From: Histomonas meleagridis
Lineage: Eukaryota > Parabasalia > Tritrichomonadida > Dientamoebidae
Reading direction: 5' to 3'
Assembly: GCA_020186115.1 (NCBI GenBank)
Contig: WSYJ01000019.1
Coordinates: 54,558 to 118,557, forward strand
Length of the DNA: 64,000 bases
Position 1 is the first letter of the stretch; each line of letters begins with the position of its first letter. Below are positions 21,674-30,779 of this stretch, piece after piece. The notes beneath the pieces are model-generated. The model was given only the letters and a program-made list of their open reading frames with translations. It was not told the DNA's origin and made no database searches. Position numbers and translations under genes: made by a program.

Positions 21674-22335
21674 ATGAATGGTTTATATTTTATATCTCTC
21701 ACAGTAGGGCCACGTAAGATTATATTAAATTTCTTAAGTATTGAAATCACTTCACTGCAAACAATGCAGGATTTGGCTAACTCGCATGGGCGCGAATCTA
21801 ACACTAGCCTAGGCGCGCCCAGAGCTATGAGGAATTCTTTGAGGTATATGTCGGATACTTCGGAATCTGAGCTTGATAGTGAGTCTTCTTCTCAGTCTGA
21901 GTCTGAGGAACCTCCTAGACCCAAAAACTGGAAGTATGAGTTCCCTTATTATTTTGATGAGGGTAACGATGATTCTTCTAGTCAAGCATTCTCGCAAGAG
22001 ATGAATGGGGACTATGAAGTTGAATCAATAGTACACTTCAAGGTGGAAAAAGACTCAGAAGGAGTCAACAATGCACTTTGGTGTGTTTGTTGGAAGAGGG
22101 TGAAGGGTCGATTAACACCCTTGAACGATTGGGAACCAACAAAACACCTTAGTTATTGTAAAAACGCGGTAGCCTTCTTTATAGCTATGCTCAAAGATGG
22201 CAGTTCTGAGGAGTATTATCCACCTTCTTCGCGTTTGGCTCCTGCACTGAGAGCCGCTGAAGCCGGTCACTTGTTATTGAGCGTCAGTTCCAGAGGTACT
22301 TTCATATCAATATGTCCTCTCTTCTGGGTATGAGA
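21674..22335 (+). CDS. Chromodomain protein, N-terminal part
   Basis: A frame from ATG 21674 (a second candidate is ATG 21764, MQDLANSHGRES) to a stop near 22333. The centre holds a Ser/Glu-rich stretch (SESELDSESSSQSESEE) and then a chromodomain at about residues 115-180: YEVESIVHFKVEKD, LWCVCWKRVKG, DWEPTKHL and a terminal helix AVAFFIAML. The base composition is visibly more GC-rich than the surroundings, suggesting a different origin from the Polinton-like copies. It ends by frameshift, as a second frame (22312-22974) continues. It may be a transposon-encoded chromatin-targeting protein; no catalytic domain is seen. Confidence 0.65.
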
Positions 22336-22974
22336 CAAAAGTATCTGGAAATTCAGCGGAAAGAAGACGAATTGGTGTACTTCCTTAAGGGCATTGATAC
22401 TACTCCGCGTAGTAACCGTGCTGAACAGCATGCCCTAAGGGTAGTCATCGAAAGACGCTGGAATAATCTAAGCCATGATTCTCGAGAAAATGTTTACTCG
22501 AGAATGGACGAACTAAGGTTCGAATGTCCAGTGGCACATAGGTTCATTACCCAGCCCTACTCTCGCGAGCGTCAAATAGAAAGGTTTCCTGCAGTTGTCC
22601 CTAAGCCACTTTATGATAGTGTTTATCTTAATAAGAATAACAACAAAGAAGAGGATAAATATCCTCCTAAGAAGGAGTACTTAGAGGACATTCATCCAGA
22701 TACTGAGGAAATCTTTCTAAATGACCCCGTTTTAAAGCCGCTAGCCATAATGGCACCACGTCCCAGGGAGGACAATGAACTAGGTGTACCAAGAACCAGA
22801 GCTCCCGATGAGATCGTGTTTGCCAAGAGACACCCAAACCTAAAGGTGGTTGAGCCTTTACTGCGAAAATGCACAACAATGGATAAATTCTATAATGATA
22901 AATTGGAATCGAATAGAAAATTATGCCTTCGTATATTACATTTAACCTATATCCAGATTATTCGTGCTCAATAA
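22312..22974 (+). pseudogene. Probable C-terminal continuation of the chromodomain protein
   Basis: It overlaps the preceding frame by 22 bases in another phase and shares its higher GC content, so one protein of about 430 residues broken by one frameshift is likely. The N-terminus is helical and charged (RQKYLEIQRKEDELVYFL), followed by Pro-rich acidic sequence (PPKKEYLEDIHPDTEEIF). The GC content drops after about 22880, near LRKCTTMDKF, and the last 30 residues may be readthrough into flanking DNA. No known domain. Confidence 0.5.
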
Positions 22975-23066
22975 TTTATTTTTCTCTTTCACCCCAGGGG
23001 AAAGCAACAAATATTCAATGTGAAACACTCGAAACATTCCGTAATAAATTAAAAAATTATTAAATA

Positions 23067-23720
23067 TTTGTTCTTGGATTCGCCTTTGATGGTGATAATT
23101 TCTATGATTCTTATTATGATTCGTTCTTTGGTCAATATGAATGTGTTGCTGAGCATTACACAGCTTCAATTGTTGAAATTGCAAAAAGAGTTTTTTTTCG
23201 ATATATTAGTGATCCCCTTCATATACTTAAACGTTCGAGATATCGTTTACTTATAGACGTACCAATTATCAACATTTTCAGAATGCGGGAAGATTTAAAT
23301 TTATTACCGATTTTAATTAATTACTATAAAATCACAAAAATGCACGATATTCTACCCATTTCTCTATTTTCTATTGATAAAACAATTCATTAATGATATA
23401 TGAGAAACATAATGTTTCAGCATTATTATATTTCTTACCATGGTCTTTATTTATAGAAGCAATATCCAATGACAATATAAATATAAGCGAAAGAATTTCG
23501 CTATTCGAAATCAATTTTTATTTAATGTTTATATATTATGTATTTATTGTTGTAATACAATTCATTCATTTGTTACATTACTTATCTTTTAAAAGATATG
23601 AATGCCAAAAAAAGCTTAAATAGATTTACGTCAAATCTTCTCGAACATCAATTCGGATGTATAAGAAATGAAAATGGGTATGTTCAAAATTCTAATATTA
23701 GCGTTAGATACAATATCAAC
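23067..23720 (+). pseudogene. Transposase-like relic (P-element/THAP9-like pattern)
   Basis: One frame is open at 23067-23393 with FAFDGDNFYDSYYDSF, YISDPLHILKRSRYRLL and KITKMHDILPISLF. A shifted frame (23393-23623) continues with SALLYFLPWSLFIEAIS. A third piece near 23617-23690 has NRFTSNLLEHQFGCIRN. The combination of a D-G-D start, a D-P-x-H-x-x-K box and an S/T-N-x-L-E box resembles the order in P-element/THAP9 transposases, but similarity is too weak to be certain. Similar proteins are, from memory, repeated in trichomonad genomes. Multiple stops follow. Confidence 0.4.
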
Positions 23721-23998
23721 TGATCTAATAATGAATTTATGTAATAACTCATTTGACTAAAAAATAAAAATGATATTCCCACATTAGTGACAAGATGGAA
23801 CTTGCTTTTTCCTTAATTGATTAAAAACTTTTACAATTACAACAATGCATTGAATACTTCATTTACGATGATATTATTCGATAGAATTCTATCAGATATA
23901 GATAGATCTGGACCGAAACTTTTAAAATGTATGGATATAATCATCATAAGAAAATATTGAATGCTGTGACTGATCATTTCTAAAATCATTTGAAATTT

Positions 23999-24276
23999 AT
24001 GGGAGCAAAGCGTGGAATTAAGAAAACAAATACAAGATTGACAGTAGAAACACCAAGAAGATCTAATGCAATTAATCAAAGAGCAAGAAGATGGGTATTC
24101 ACTTGGAATAACCCAGACAGTTGAAGAGATACTTACAAACATTCTCAAGGGTAAGTTATTTGATAGCAGGCTTAGAGTTCGCGCCAAGCACTGGAACAAA
24201 ACATATTCAAGGCTATATTAGGTTTGAAGAGAGAGTGTACGAAAGTACTTTAATATCGGGAATTAATTGTTATTGA
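23999..24276 (+). pseudogene. CRESS-DNA-virus Rep relic (HUH endonuclease motifs I and II)
   Basis: ATG 23999 opens a basic N-terminus, then RRWVFTWNNPD at about 24086-24118, which is Rep motif I. TGA at 24122 ends this frame. In another frame from 24145, YLIAGLEFAP, TGTKHIQGYIRF and a following E-E-R helix give motif II, the HxQ metal-binding box, at 24202-24210. Motif III (YxxK) and the helicase domain are absent: sequence changes at about 24276, 15 bases before the terminal palindrome of element A. Rep starts rolling-circle replication of circular single-stranded DNA viruses. The frames are broken, so this is an endogenous fragment. It could also derive from a Rep-encoding plasmid or transposon. 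Confidence 0.8.
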
Positions 24277-24720
24277 TAGGTATATAATGCGGTCGGGACT
24301 GATCACGAGGACCCTAGGGGGACTGCCTCCGGCAGTCCCCCTAGGGTCCTCGTGATCAGTCCCGACCTTAAGTTTTCACTGGTAAAATTTCCGGGGTCTT
24401 CGGACCCCTCCGGTCGCCTCAGATTCCTCCAATTCCCCGAGTGTGCTCGCTCCGCACGCTACGAAAATCAAAATGATTTTTGTGAGCCATACAATTCGTC
24501 TGAAAATTTGAATGCACATTAAATTTTGAGAGAACGCGAAACTTTTTGAGAGGAACGATAGCACCTCTAGCGCCACTTTTATAAATATATCAAAAACCTC
24601 GTATAACCAACACGAATTGTTTCCGGTTATGTTTAATCGAACATTCATCCTATACAATTTATCTTTGCCACGAGCTTAGTAGACAAAAGCGACGGTTATT
24701 TTGGTCGCATGGCAAACTTT
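24276..24720. repeat. Element A left terminal region
   Basis: The region from TATATAATGCG through the palindrome and about 350 bases beyond is similar, but not identical, to 36229-36580 before copy C. Shared blocks are CTTAAGTTTTCACT, GAGTGTGCTCGCTCCGC, AATCAAAATGATTTTTGT and the ACGCGAAACTTTTTGA block. No conserved reading frame is convincing, so it is probably the non-coding end with replication, packaging or promoter functions. From 24720 on the two copies become almost identical. Confidence 0.65.
24291..24367. repeat. Perfect GC-rich palindrome at element A end (37-bp arms)
   Basis: Arms 24291-24327 and 24331-24367 are exact reverse complements around a 3-base centre TCC. The outer ends read GGTCGGGAC and the inner part holds CCCTAGGG. 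It is far more GC-rich than its surroundings. The equivalent site of copy C is 36241-36284. Confidence 0.95.
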
Positions 24721-24769
24721 ATTTTGAATAGTAAATAACTGTTATAAATTATCACTTCATTTTTTCTTC

Positions 24770-25213
24770 ATGATTGCACATATTTATTCCTTTGCTCAAA
24801 TTGCGGACAATATCAAAAATAAGGATCTTTCTGCTATTGATGTTGCAATATTCTTTGATCCTAAATATAATAAAATGCGAAATTACAACAATTTTATTAT
24901 CAATCCAATTAAGATGATAATAAAACATAGTTATTCTACCGAATTTTATTTTATTCAAAGAGAAATAATAGAATTCTTTGACAATCCAATACTAATATCA
25001 ATTACAATTACTGAAAATAAGAAACCACCTATAAATCAAAATGTTCATTATTTAGAAATAGACTTATTTCCATTGAAATGTAAATTTGGACGATGGTATG
25101 CGTCATATATCTATGAGTCATATAATGATGAAATTAATCGGACATTACTAGATAATGTAATCGTTAATAGTCAACATAAAGACAAAAACTCATCAATCTG
25201 CTTTTTGATTTAA
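24770..25213 (+). pseudogene. Element A gene 1 (3' end frameshifted)
   Basis: It starts MIAHIYSFAQIADNIKNKDL and is identical to 36627-37100 until near the end. Extra bases in homopolymers (CAAAAACTC and GCTTTTTGATT against CAAAACTC and GCTTTTGATT) change the last residues. See the copy C entry for the protein description. Confidence 0.7.
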
Positions 25214-25259
25214 AGCAGGATCATTTTCAAGAGTGTCTAAAAATAAAAAATGATTTTAA

Positions 25260-25500
25260 TTTTTTTTTTTTTTTTTTATTCCATAAAAAACTAGAAAATG
25301 ATGACTATATTCTACTATTTTGTCTTTCAATTGGATAATTTGTTAATTTTTTCAAAATAAATTGAATTACTAATAGTTAGTTTTGGTAACTTTATATACT
25401 GGATAGATGGATCTATTAACTCAGATTCTTCTTCTATCGTTGTTGAATTTGATGTCTCATTGTCATAATAAGTCTTGATCACCTTCGTGCTATCAGACAT
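25260..25500 (-). pseudogene. Element A gene 2 (frameshifted)
   Basis: The start MSDSTKVIKTYYDNE at 25500 is intact. An extra T in the run at about 25344 shifts the frame relative to the 77-residue copy at 37119-37352. A 17-base T run lies at its 3' end. Confidence 0.65.
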
Positions 25501-25531
25501 TAATAAAAATGAAAATTTTATTAAAATATAA

Positions 25532-25620
25532 TGAATTTTTGAAACTAAACTATGACAAATGGGACGTAGGCGTCCTTTAAGGACGCCTGGGATTTGACAT
25601 AGTTTAGTTTCAAAAATTCA
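25532..25620. repeat. Long intergenic hairpin in element A
   Basis: Outer arms 25532-25554 and 25598-25620 are exact reverse complements (23 bases, from TGAATTTTTGAAACTAAA). The centre has a second palindrome, GGCGTCCTTTAAGGACGCC. It lies between genes 2 and 3 on the minus strand and is identical in copy C (37383-37471). It could be a transcription-end or RNA-processing signal, or an origin. Confidence 0.9.
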
Positions 25621-25650
25621 AAACAATATATATATATAAATAATATTTTA

Positions 25651-25920
25651 TTATTTCTTTTGACCAACTAGTGCATTTGCTACACCATCTATAACAGGTG
25701 AGAATTTATCTGCTATTTTAATTCCTTTCGCAATAGCACCTGCATGACCAGGTAAATTTTCAATTCCAGGTATTTTACCTACTGTATTTACAACAGGTTT
25801 AGCTACTTTATTCCGAACATTACCTATGAATCTTCCAACTGGTTTAATAATTTTATCTCTGATCCAAGCACCAGCTTTTTTAAATCCATTTTTAATTTTG
25901 TTCCAAAAACCCCAAGCCAT
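25651..25920 (-). CDS. Element A small amphipathic protein (MAWGFW, 89 aa)
   Basis: Identical to 37502-37771. The N-terminus MAWGFWNKIKNGFKKAG is a basic amphipathic helix. It is followed by WIRDKIIKPVGRFIGNV and a Gly/Ala-rich hydrophobic C-terminus (AGAIAKGIKIADKFSPVIDG). It is one of three neighbouring paralogues with the start M-[AG]-W-G-[FL]-W-N-K. Such small basic amphipathic proteins are known as minor virion components in adenovirus-like and Polinton-like systems, where a comparable helix disrupts membranes. The parallel is inferred from pattern only. Confidence 0.72.
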   Translation of the reverse strand: MAWGFWNKIKNGFKKAGAWIRDKIIKPVGRFIGNVRNKVAKPVVNTVGKIPGIENLPGHAGAIAKGIKIADKFSPVIDGVANALVGQKK

Positions 25921-25955
25921 AAATAATAATAAAAATAAATTATTAATTCTTTTTT

Positions 25956-26228
25956 TTATTGATAAAATATAGGATGGATCTTGTCATTTGCTTCATTTCC
26001 TATATTTTTAAATAATGGAATTATTTTATCACCGGTTGCAAATATTTTATCCACAGGTAACTTTTTAAGAGGTTTTATTTTTTTTATGTCTTCTTTATGT
26101 TGTTTAGCAAATTCATAACCTTTCACAATATGTGGACTAATTTTTTTAAATCCTTCTTTCATTTTTTTAAGTAAAGATCCTATTTTCTTTATACCGTTTT
26201 TAAATTTGTTCCACAAACCCCACGCCAT
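25956..26228 (-). CDS. Element A small amphipathic protein (MAWGLW, 90 aa)
   Basis: Start chosen at ATG 26228 (MAWGLWNKFKNGIKKIG) because both paralogues begin in the same way; an ATG at 26252 would add eight hydrophobic residues and overlap the previous gene. It is highly basic with repeated KKMKEGFKK and KKIKPLKKLP stretches. Identical to 37807-38079. It has the same arrangement and probable role class as its neighbours. Confidence 0.72.
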   Translation of the reverse strand: MAWGLWNKFKNGIKKIGSLLKKMKEGFKKISPHIVKGYEFAKQHKEDIKKIKPLKKLPVDKIFATGDKIIPLFKNIGNEANDKIHPIFYQ

Positions 26229-26248
26229 AAATAATAATAAAAATAAAT

Positions 26249-26479
26249 TCATTGTTTTATTAAATCCTGTAATATTAACTTATTCCTAACTTTTTCTTTT
26301 ACATCTTTAAATATTATTTTATCATTAGGTTTATATGGTAGAATTCTATTTTTATTACCTAAATTCTTTTCATGTTCTAACCATTTTTTCACATTTTTGT
26401 TGAATTTTTCTTGTTGTTCTTTACTTAACTGAAATTTGCTCAAACCTTTTTTAATTTTATTCCAAAAACCCCAACCCAT
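26249..26479 (-). CDS. Element A small amphipathic protein (MGWGFW, 76 aa)
   Basis: It starts MGWGFWNKIKKGLSKFQLSK at 26479 and runs divergently from the capsid gene (26515), leaving 35 bases for both promoters. It is rich in Lys/Asn/Glu, with HEKNLGNKNRILPYKPNDK in the middle. It differs from copy C by a single residue near the C-terminus (LILQDL against LILQNL). Confidence 0.72.
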   Translation of the reverse strand: MGWGFWNKIKKGLSKFQLSKEQQEKFNKNVKKWLEHEKNLGNKNRILPYKPNDKIIFKDVKEKVRNKLILQDLIKQ

Positions 26480-26514
26480 TTAAAAATTATGAAAAATATT
26501 TTTCATTTTTATTA

Positions 26515-28104
26515 ATGTATTATAATAATACGCAATCTAAAAATGAACAAGATGATCAAGGTAATGCTTATTTTGATCGTCTTAAAGATTTAATTGCTAA
26601 AAATGATGGTACTCGTTCTTTTATTTTAAGAACTGAAGATTGTCATGATCAAAATGCACCTTTTAATCAATCTCAAGAAACTAGATTAAGAATTACTCAT
26701 GGTGATCATATGGTTTCACAAATAACTGAAGGTTTTATTAATTTTAAAATTAGAATAACTGTACAATTATCAAAAGCTATTTCATCTAGTAATTTACAAG
26801 ATCCTGAGAATTTAGCTAAAATATTTATAGGTTTTAAGAGTTCTAATCAATTATTAGATCAATTACAAATTATGTCTAATAATATTTCTACTGGGTTATC
26901 AACAAAATGAATGTTGTCGTGAAGGTTATTGTTATTCTACAATTAAACCCTATGCTGAAAAGAAAACTAGAAAATATACACATTCTTTATATGAAAATGT
27001 TTCAGAATATTATCAATCTGTTTGTGGTACTTATGTTGATTTAAATACAATTGCAGATGGAAATAAACATGATATCGAATTTGAAATGAATCTTCCATTT
27101 GAAGATATATTAGCTTTACAAGCATTTGATTTATATCCAAATAGATTAGTTGGTGATATTGAATTAAAGTTTTATGTTAAACAAAATGGTTTAGTTTGGT
27201 GTCAAGTAGATCCACGTAAAATTAAAGAAGTTAAAGAATTTTTAGAAGATTCTTCTATTAATGCTACATTTAATAATATACCTTTATTTACTCATGGTTT
27301 TACTCAAATAGGTAATTCTGCTAATATTACTACTACATTTAAATGTGATACTGAAACTAATCATACTATTGATACTGTATCTGAGAATGTTTCTTTATAT
27401 TATACAGGTTTAACAGTAGTTTCATGTAAATCTAATATGTTTGGATTTGGAGTTAAAGAAGAAACTTTAAATAAAATAGCTCAAATACTTCAACAACCTG
27501 GAGGTTTATTAATTCCTTCACAACAATTAGATTATAATGCATTTTTCTTTAGCTGCTACTGAATCTGGTATACAATCTACTATTAATATGCCTTTATTTA
27601 ATGTTACAACTATTACAGTTGTATTTCCAAAACATGCTAATGATTATACTTGTTTCGATAATCCTATTTATAATAATGTACAATTAACTATTGCAGGTCA
27701 AAATTATCCTGATGAACCTATTTCTACTTTAGGTGCAAGATTTTTCACAATATCAATTAGTTGCTTCTGATTTAGATGATAGTATACAATGTACTAAAGA
27801 ATTTGAAGATTCTTTAACTATGGATAGAAATGCTTCAAATGGTACAAGATATAATAATACATTAAGTGATGCTACTTCTTTTATGCTTAATATACAATGT
27901 GAACGCTCACGTGGTGGTTACGTATTTGATGGCTTAGATTCTAATGGACAAAATATCCCGATACAAATTAAGGGGCAACCTATTTATACACTAGCTAATG
28001 ATACTTATTATAATGTTGATGATACTGGAAATCATCCACCTCTTCCACAATTATTCATTTGTCGTGATACTTATTTCACATTAGATTTACATAATGGATT
28101 GTAA
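26515..28104 (+). pseudogene. Element A major capsid protein, broken by frameshifts
   Basis: Nearly identical to 38366-40058 but disrupted three times, at about 26899 (GGGTTATC against GGGTATC), 27541 (ATTTTTCTTT) and 27743 (GATTTTTTCAC). The N-terminus also lacks two codons (GTGGGA) and differs at NAPFNQ. The 3' third after about 27890 departs from copy C and instead matches copy B. Each frame is otherwise clean, so the damage is recent or an artefact. See the copy C entry for family evidence. Confidence 0.85.
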
Positions 28105-28201
28105 TATTATCCTAATGGTACTCCTGATGGTTATTAAATAAAAATTATTTAAAATTAGATCTCAATTTTATTTAGATTAAAAAAATTAGAAGTATTTTTT
28201 T

Positions 28202-28442
28202 ATTTACTCCATTTCCTTGAGTGCACAAATTGACTCAATTTGTTCATACATCGTATGAACAATCTCCGGTCTTAAATTCGGACTATGAGTCTTGATCCAG
28301 TCATAGAGAAGATCAAGACTTCCCGGTACTAAGCATTCCAGGGGTTCTCTAGTGAACTCTCCTGTGCCCCCAATGCACCAGGAAAGACACCACCCCATTT
28401 TTTTTTCTTTTCGCAGAGATGCTTTGAACTGGATATTCCATT
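28202..28442 (-). pseudogene. Element A chromodomain-like protein, broken
   Basis: An inverted copy of 20236-20472. The N-terminal part is altered (CGAAAAGAAAAAAAAATGG in place of CGCCACGCATTAAAAATGG), and an inserted G in GGGGGCAC shifts the frame. The C-terminal 50 codons (REPLECLVPGSLDLLYDW) remain open. Confidence 0.75.
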
Positions 28443-28912
28443 TTTATATGTGAGGCGATTCTAAATATTTCAATACAATTAAACTTTTTGATATATTTTT
28501 TATTATTTTGAAACTAAAACCCTTTCAAATATTGAGTACTTCGGGTTAGGACTTAAAAAATATACGATCATAAAATTGAATAGCGATAATGTTGTTTTCT
28601 GAGAGTTTTGATCACAATGACTTTTTGAACTGAATAAAGACTGTGCTATCAAATATTTTTTGTTTAAATAGTTTACTGATCGTTTTCCATGATCTCGAAA
28701 ATTAATTTATATCCTAAGTTAGTACATGACTGCAAAAATTGAATCTATCGTTAATTTAAAAGTGGGAAAATACGATCAAAATCAATCCATTTTTTTTTTT
28801 TTTTTCCCCTGTCCATAAAAATTACATAAAAAATCATTGTACATTTATTCATTCAAATGTGTCAGTTTTCGAACGTTAGAAAATATCAATATCATTATTT
28901 TTATTTATAAAT
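28443..28912. other. Element A intergenic region
   Basis: AT-rich; inverted counterpart of 19770-20235, with a longer T run at about 28792-28806. No gene seen. Confidence 0.55.
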
Positions 28913-28915
28913 CAT

Positions 28916-29297
28916 TTTGGAGCTGTTCATCTCGATTTTGAGGCATTACTGAGTCATTATCATAATGTAAAACATTCAATTTATTTACATAACCATTATA
29001 ATTGTTAAAATCATTATTAAATATTTGATTTAATAATTCCATTTTAGATATTTGATAAGCTTGATCTAATTGTTCAGGTGTTATATTTTGTAAAGGATTT
29101 TTAATAGTAGGATGATATTTTTCATCTATAAATTTATAAATTTGTTTTTCTTAATAAATTATGATATTTATTATATACTGTTACAGTTAATGTTATTACA
29201 TTTTTATTTTTAACGATAGAAAACGAAGGTTTAATATTTATAGCAGTAAAATCACAATCTTTAAACTCTTGAGCGAAGCACGTATAAAGAGATTCCA
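28916..29297 (-). pseudogene. Element A conserved small protein, broken
   Basis: The same gene as 19375-19768 on the opposite strand. The junction NPLQNITPEQL is intact here, but AAGAAAAACAAAT at about 29148 shifts the frame where copy B has a run of seven A. Each copy thus has a different single lesion, and neither alone gives the full protein. Confidence 0.7.
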
Positions 29298-29337
29298 TTA
29301 ATAATAATGAATTGATTTTATAAAATTATTTTATTTT

Positions 29338-30140
29338 ATGGAAAACGATATTAATATTGATGTCATAGATAATATGATTGATTATTGTTTATATAAAAAT
29401 AAACCTAAATTAAATGAAGAATTAATAAGTGAAATTCATCCAGAAGTGAATGTACATTATAATTCTTTAAATATAGCAGTAGGTAGAAAAAGAAGTGGGA
29501 AAACTCAATGTATAATTAGAGAAATTATTAAAATTAGTAATATTAGTCCTAGAACTCATTTATTAATTTATATTAATAAAAATGGATTAGAAAACGATCC
29601 CACTTTTGAATCATTAAAACCTTTAATTAAAAATCCCAATTTCATATGTAGCTGAAAATCAAGCAGAAGATATAGTTAAAGATATATTAAAATGGAAACA
29701 ATTTTATAATGAAATTAAAAATAATCATTGGGAAAATAAAATAGTAGATAATAAAATATCTGAATTATTTGAAAAATTATATATTAATAATTTTAATAAT
29801 TTAACTTTACATACTATAATATTTTTTTGAATATTTTGCTAATAGTCCTTTATTTATAAAAACCTACTAATTATTTTAATCAATTATTTACTAAATTAGC
29901 TCATATTCAATGTTCTGTATTTTTCGCTGTACAATTTTGGAAATCTTTACCTGCTGAAGTTAAAGCTAATGTAAGTACTATATTTATATTTCCTAATTTC
30001 TCTAAACAACAATTAAGATATATGATTGAACAAATACCATTACCTTATACTAAATATCAAATTTATTCAGTTTATCAAAAATTAACTGGTCATCAAAAAA
30101 TGATCGTCGACGTGAATAATCAAAATATAAAAATTGAATA
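29338..30140 (+). pseudogene. Element A packaging ATPase (A32/FtsK-HerA type), frameshifted
   Basis: The first 105 codons (29338-29655) hold the P-loop NIAVGRKRSGKTQC at about 29474-29515, a Walker A motif, followed by a strand-helix pattern. Frame breaks at about 29645 and 29830 separate AENQAEDIVKDILKW and the C-terminal portion (QCSVFFAVQFWKSLPAEVK and LRYMIEQIPLP), which reaches a stop at about 30140. The size (about 265 residues) and position next to capsid genes fit genome-packaging ATPases of Polintons and virophage-like viruses. A Walker B box cannot be located with confidence. Confidence 0.78.
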
Positions 30141-30172
30141 AAAAAATTTTTTTTTAAAATCATTTTTTTTTA

Positions 30173-30778
30173 ATGGATAATAAAGAAAGGGGTATAGATA
30201 ATGAAATAGCTACTTATCTCAATGTTCTGGGGGTCGATATGAATGGTGCTATTGATAAATTAAAACAATGGCGAAATCAACAAAACATTGAAACTATAAA
30301 TGAACTCAATAATCAAATAAACATATGGCGAACACAAAAAACATCTGATATAGATGAGAATACTTTATGGGACGATATATTGACATATTTACAAAATATT
30401 GGACATCCATTCTTTTATGAATTATCATTATTTCATCCAGATGTAGAAAAGGAGGACGCTCTTAAAGATCAAACAGAAAATGAAGAAGATCATTTTTCAT
30501 CAATGCAACCAACAGTAACTATCGAAGACATTAAACCAATTTTGTCTAACGAAATTCCACCATTGGGTTATGAAAAAATGGTTGGATATCCTTCAATTAA
30601 TGAAGAAATAATAATTGATCCAAGGAAATTATTTGGACATAAGTTATTATTTGATCCTCTAAAGAATATCATCGTTCTGAATACTATCAAATTCCATTTT
30701 TCAAAAATGATACAAAAACAAAGCAAAATATGCTCAAATGAATCCAGAAATATTATGATAACATTAAAGAAACAATAG
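30173..30778 (+). CDS. Element A cargo gene, unknown
   Basis: 201 residues from ATG 30173 (MDNKERGIDNEIATYLNVLG). It is acidic, with a helical N-terminus (AIDKLKQWRNQQN) and a central DVEKEDALKDQTENEEDH stretch. No domain recognised. It replaces the B-copy gene 18160-18501 exactly after the ATPase, at a poly-T/poly-A tract. The last 30 residues look less constrained and may be frameshifted. Confidence 0.6.
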   Translation: MDNKERGIDNEIATYLNVLGVDMNGAIDKLKQWRNQQNIETINELNNQINIWRTQKTSDIDENTLWDDILTYLQNIGHPFFYELSLFHPDVEKEDALKDQTENEEDHFSSMQPTVTIEDIKPILSNEIPPLGYEKMVGYPSINEEIIIDPRKLFGHKLLFDPLKNIIVLNTIKFHFSKMIQKQSKICSNESRNIMITLKKQ

Positions 30779-30779
30779 C

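Noticed and set aside
24291..24367. Palindrome considered as the stem-loop origin of a CRESS virus
   Set aside because: There is no nonanucleotide-type loop, the loop is only three bases, and a related palindrome stands before copy C without a Rep.
24376..24657. Minus-strand frame over the left terminal region of element A
   Set aside because: The counterpart in copy C shares only short DNA blocks and no consistent protein; non-coding terminal DNA explains it better.
24752..24958. Minus-strand frame opposite element gene 1
   Set aside because: Exact antisense shadow, duplicated only because the gene is duplicated.
25532..25620. Hairpin considered as a bacterial-type terminator or riboswitch
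   Set aside because: The context is eukaryotic and the hairpin lies between element genes; terminator logic does not apply.
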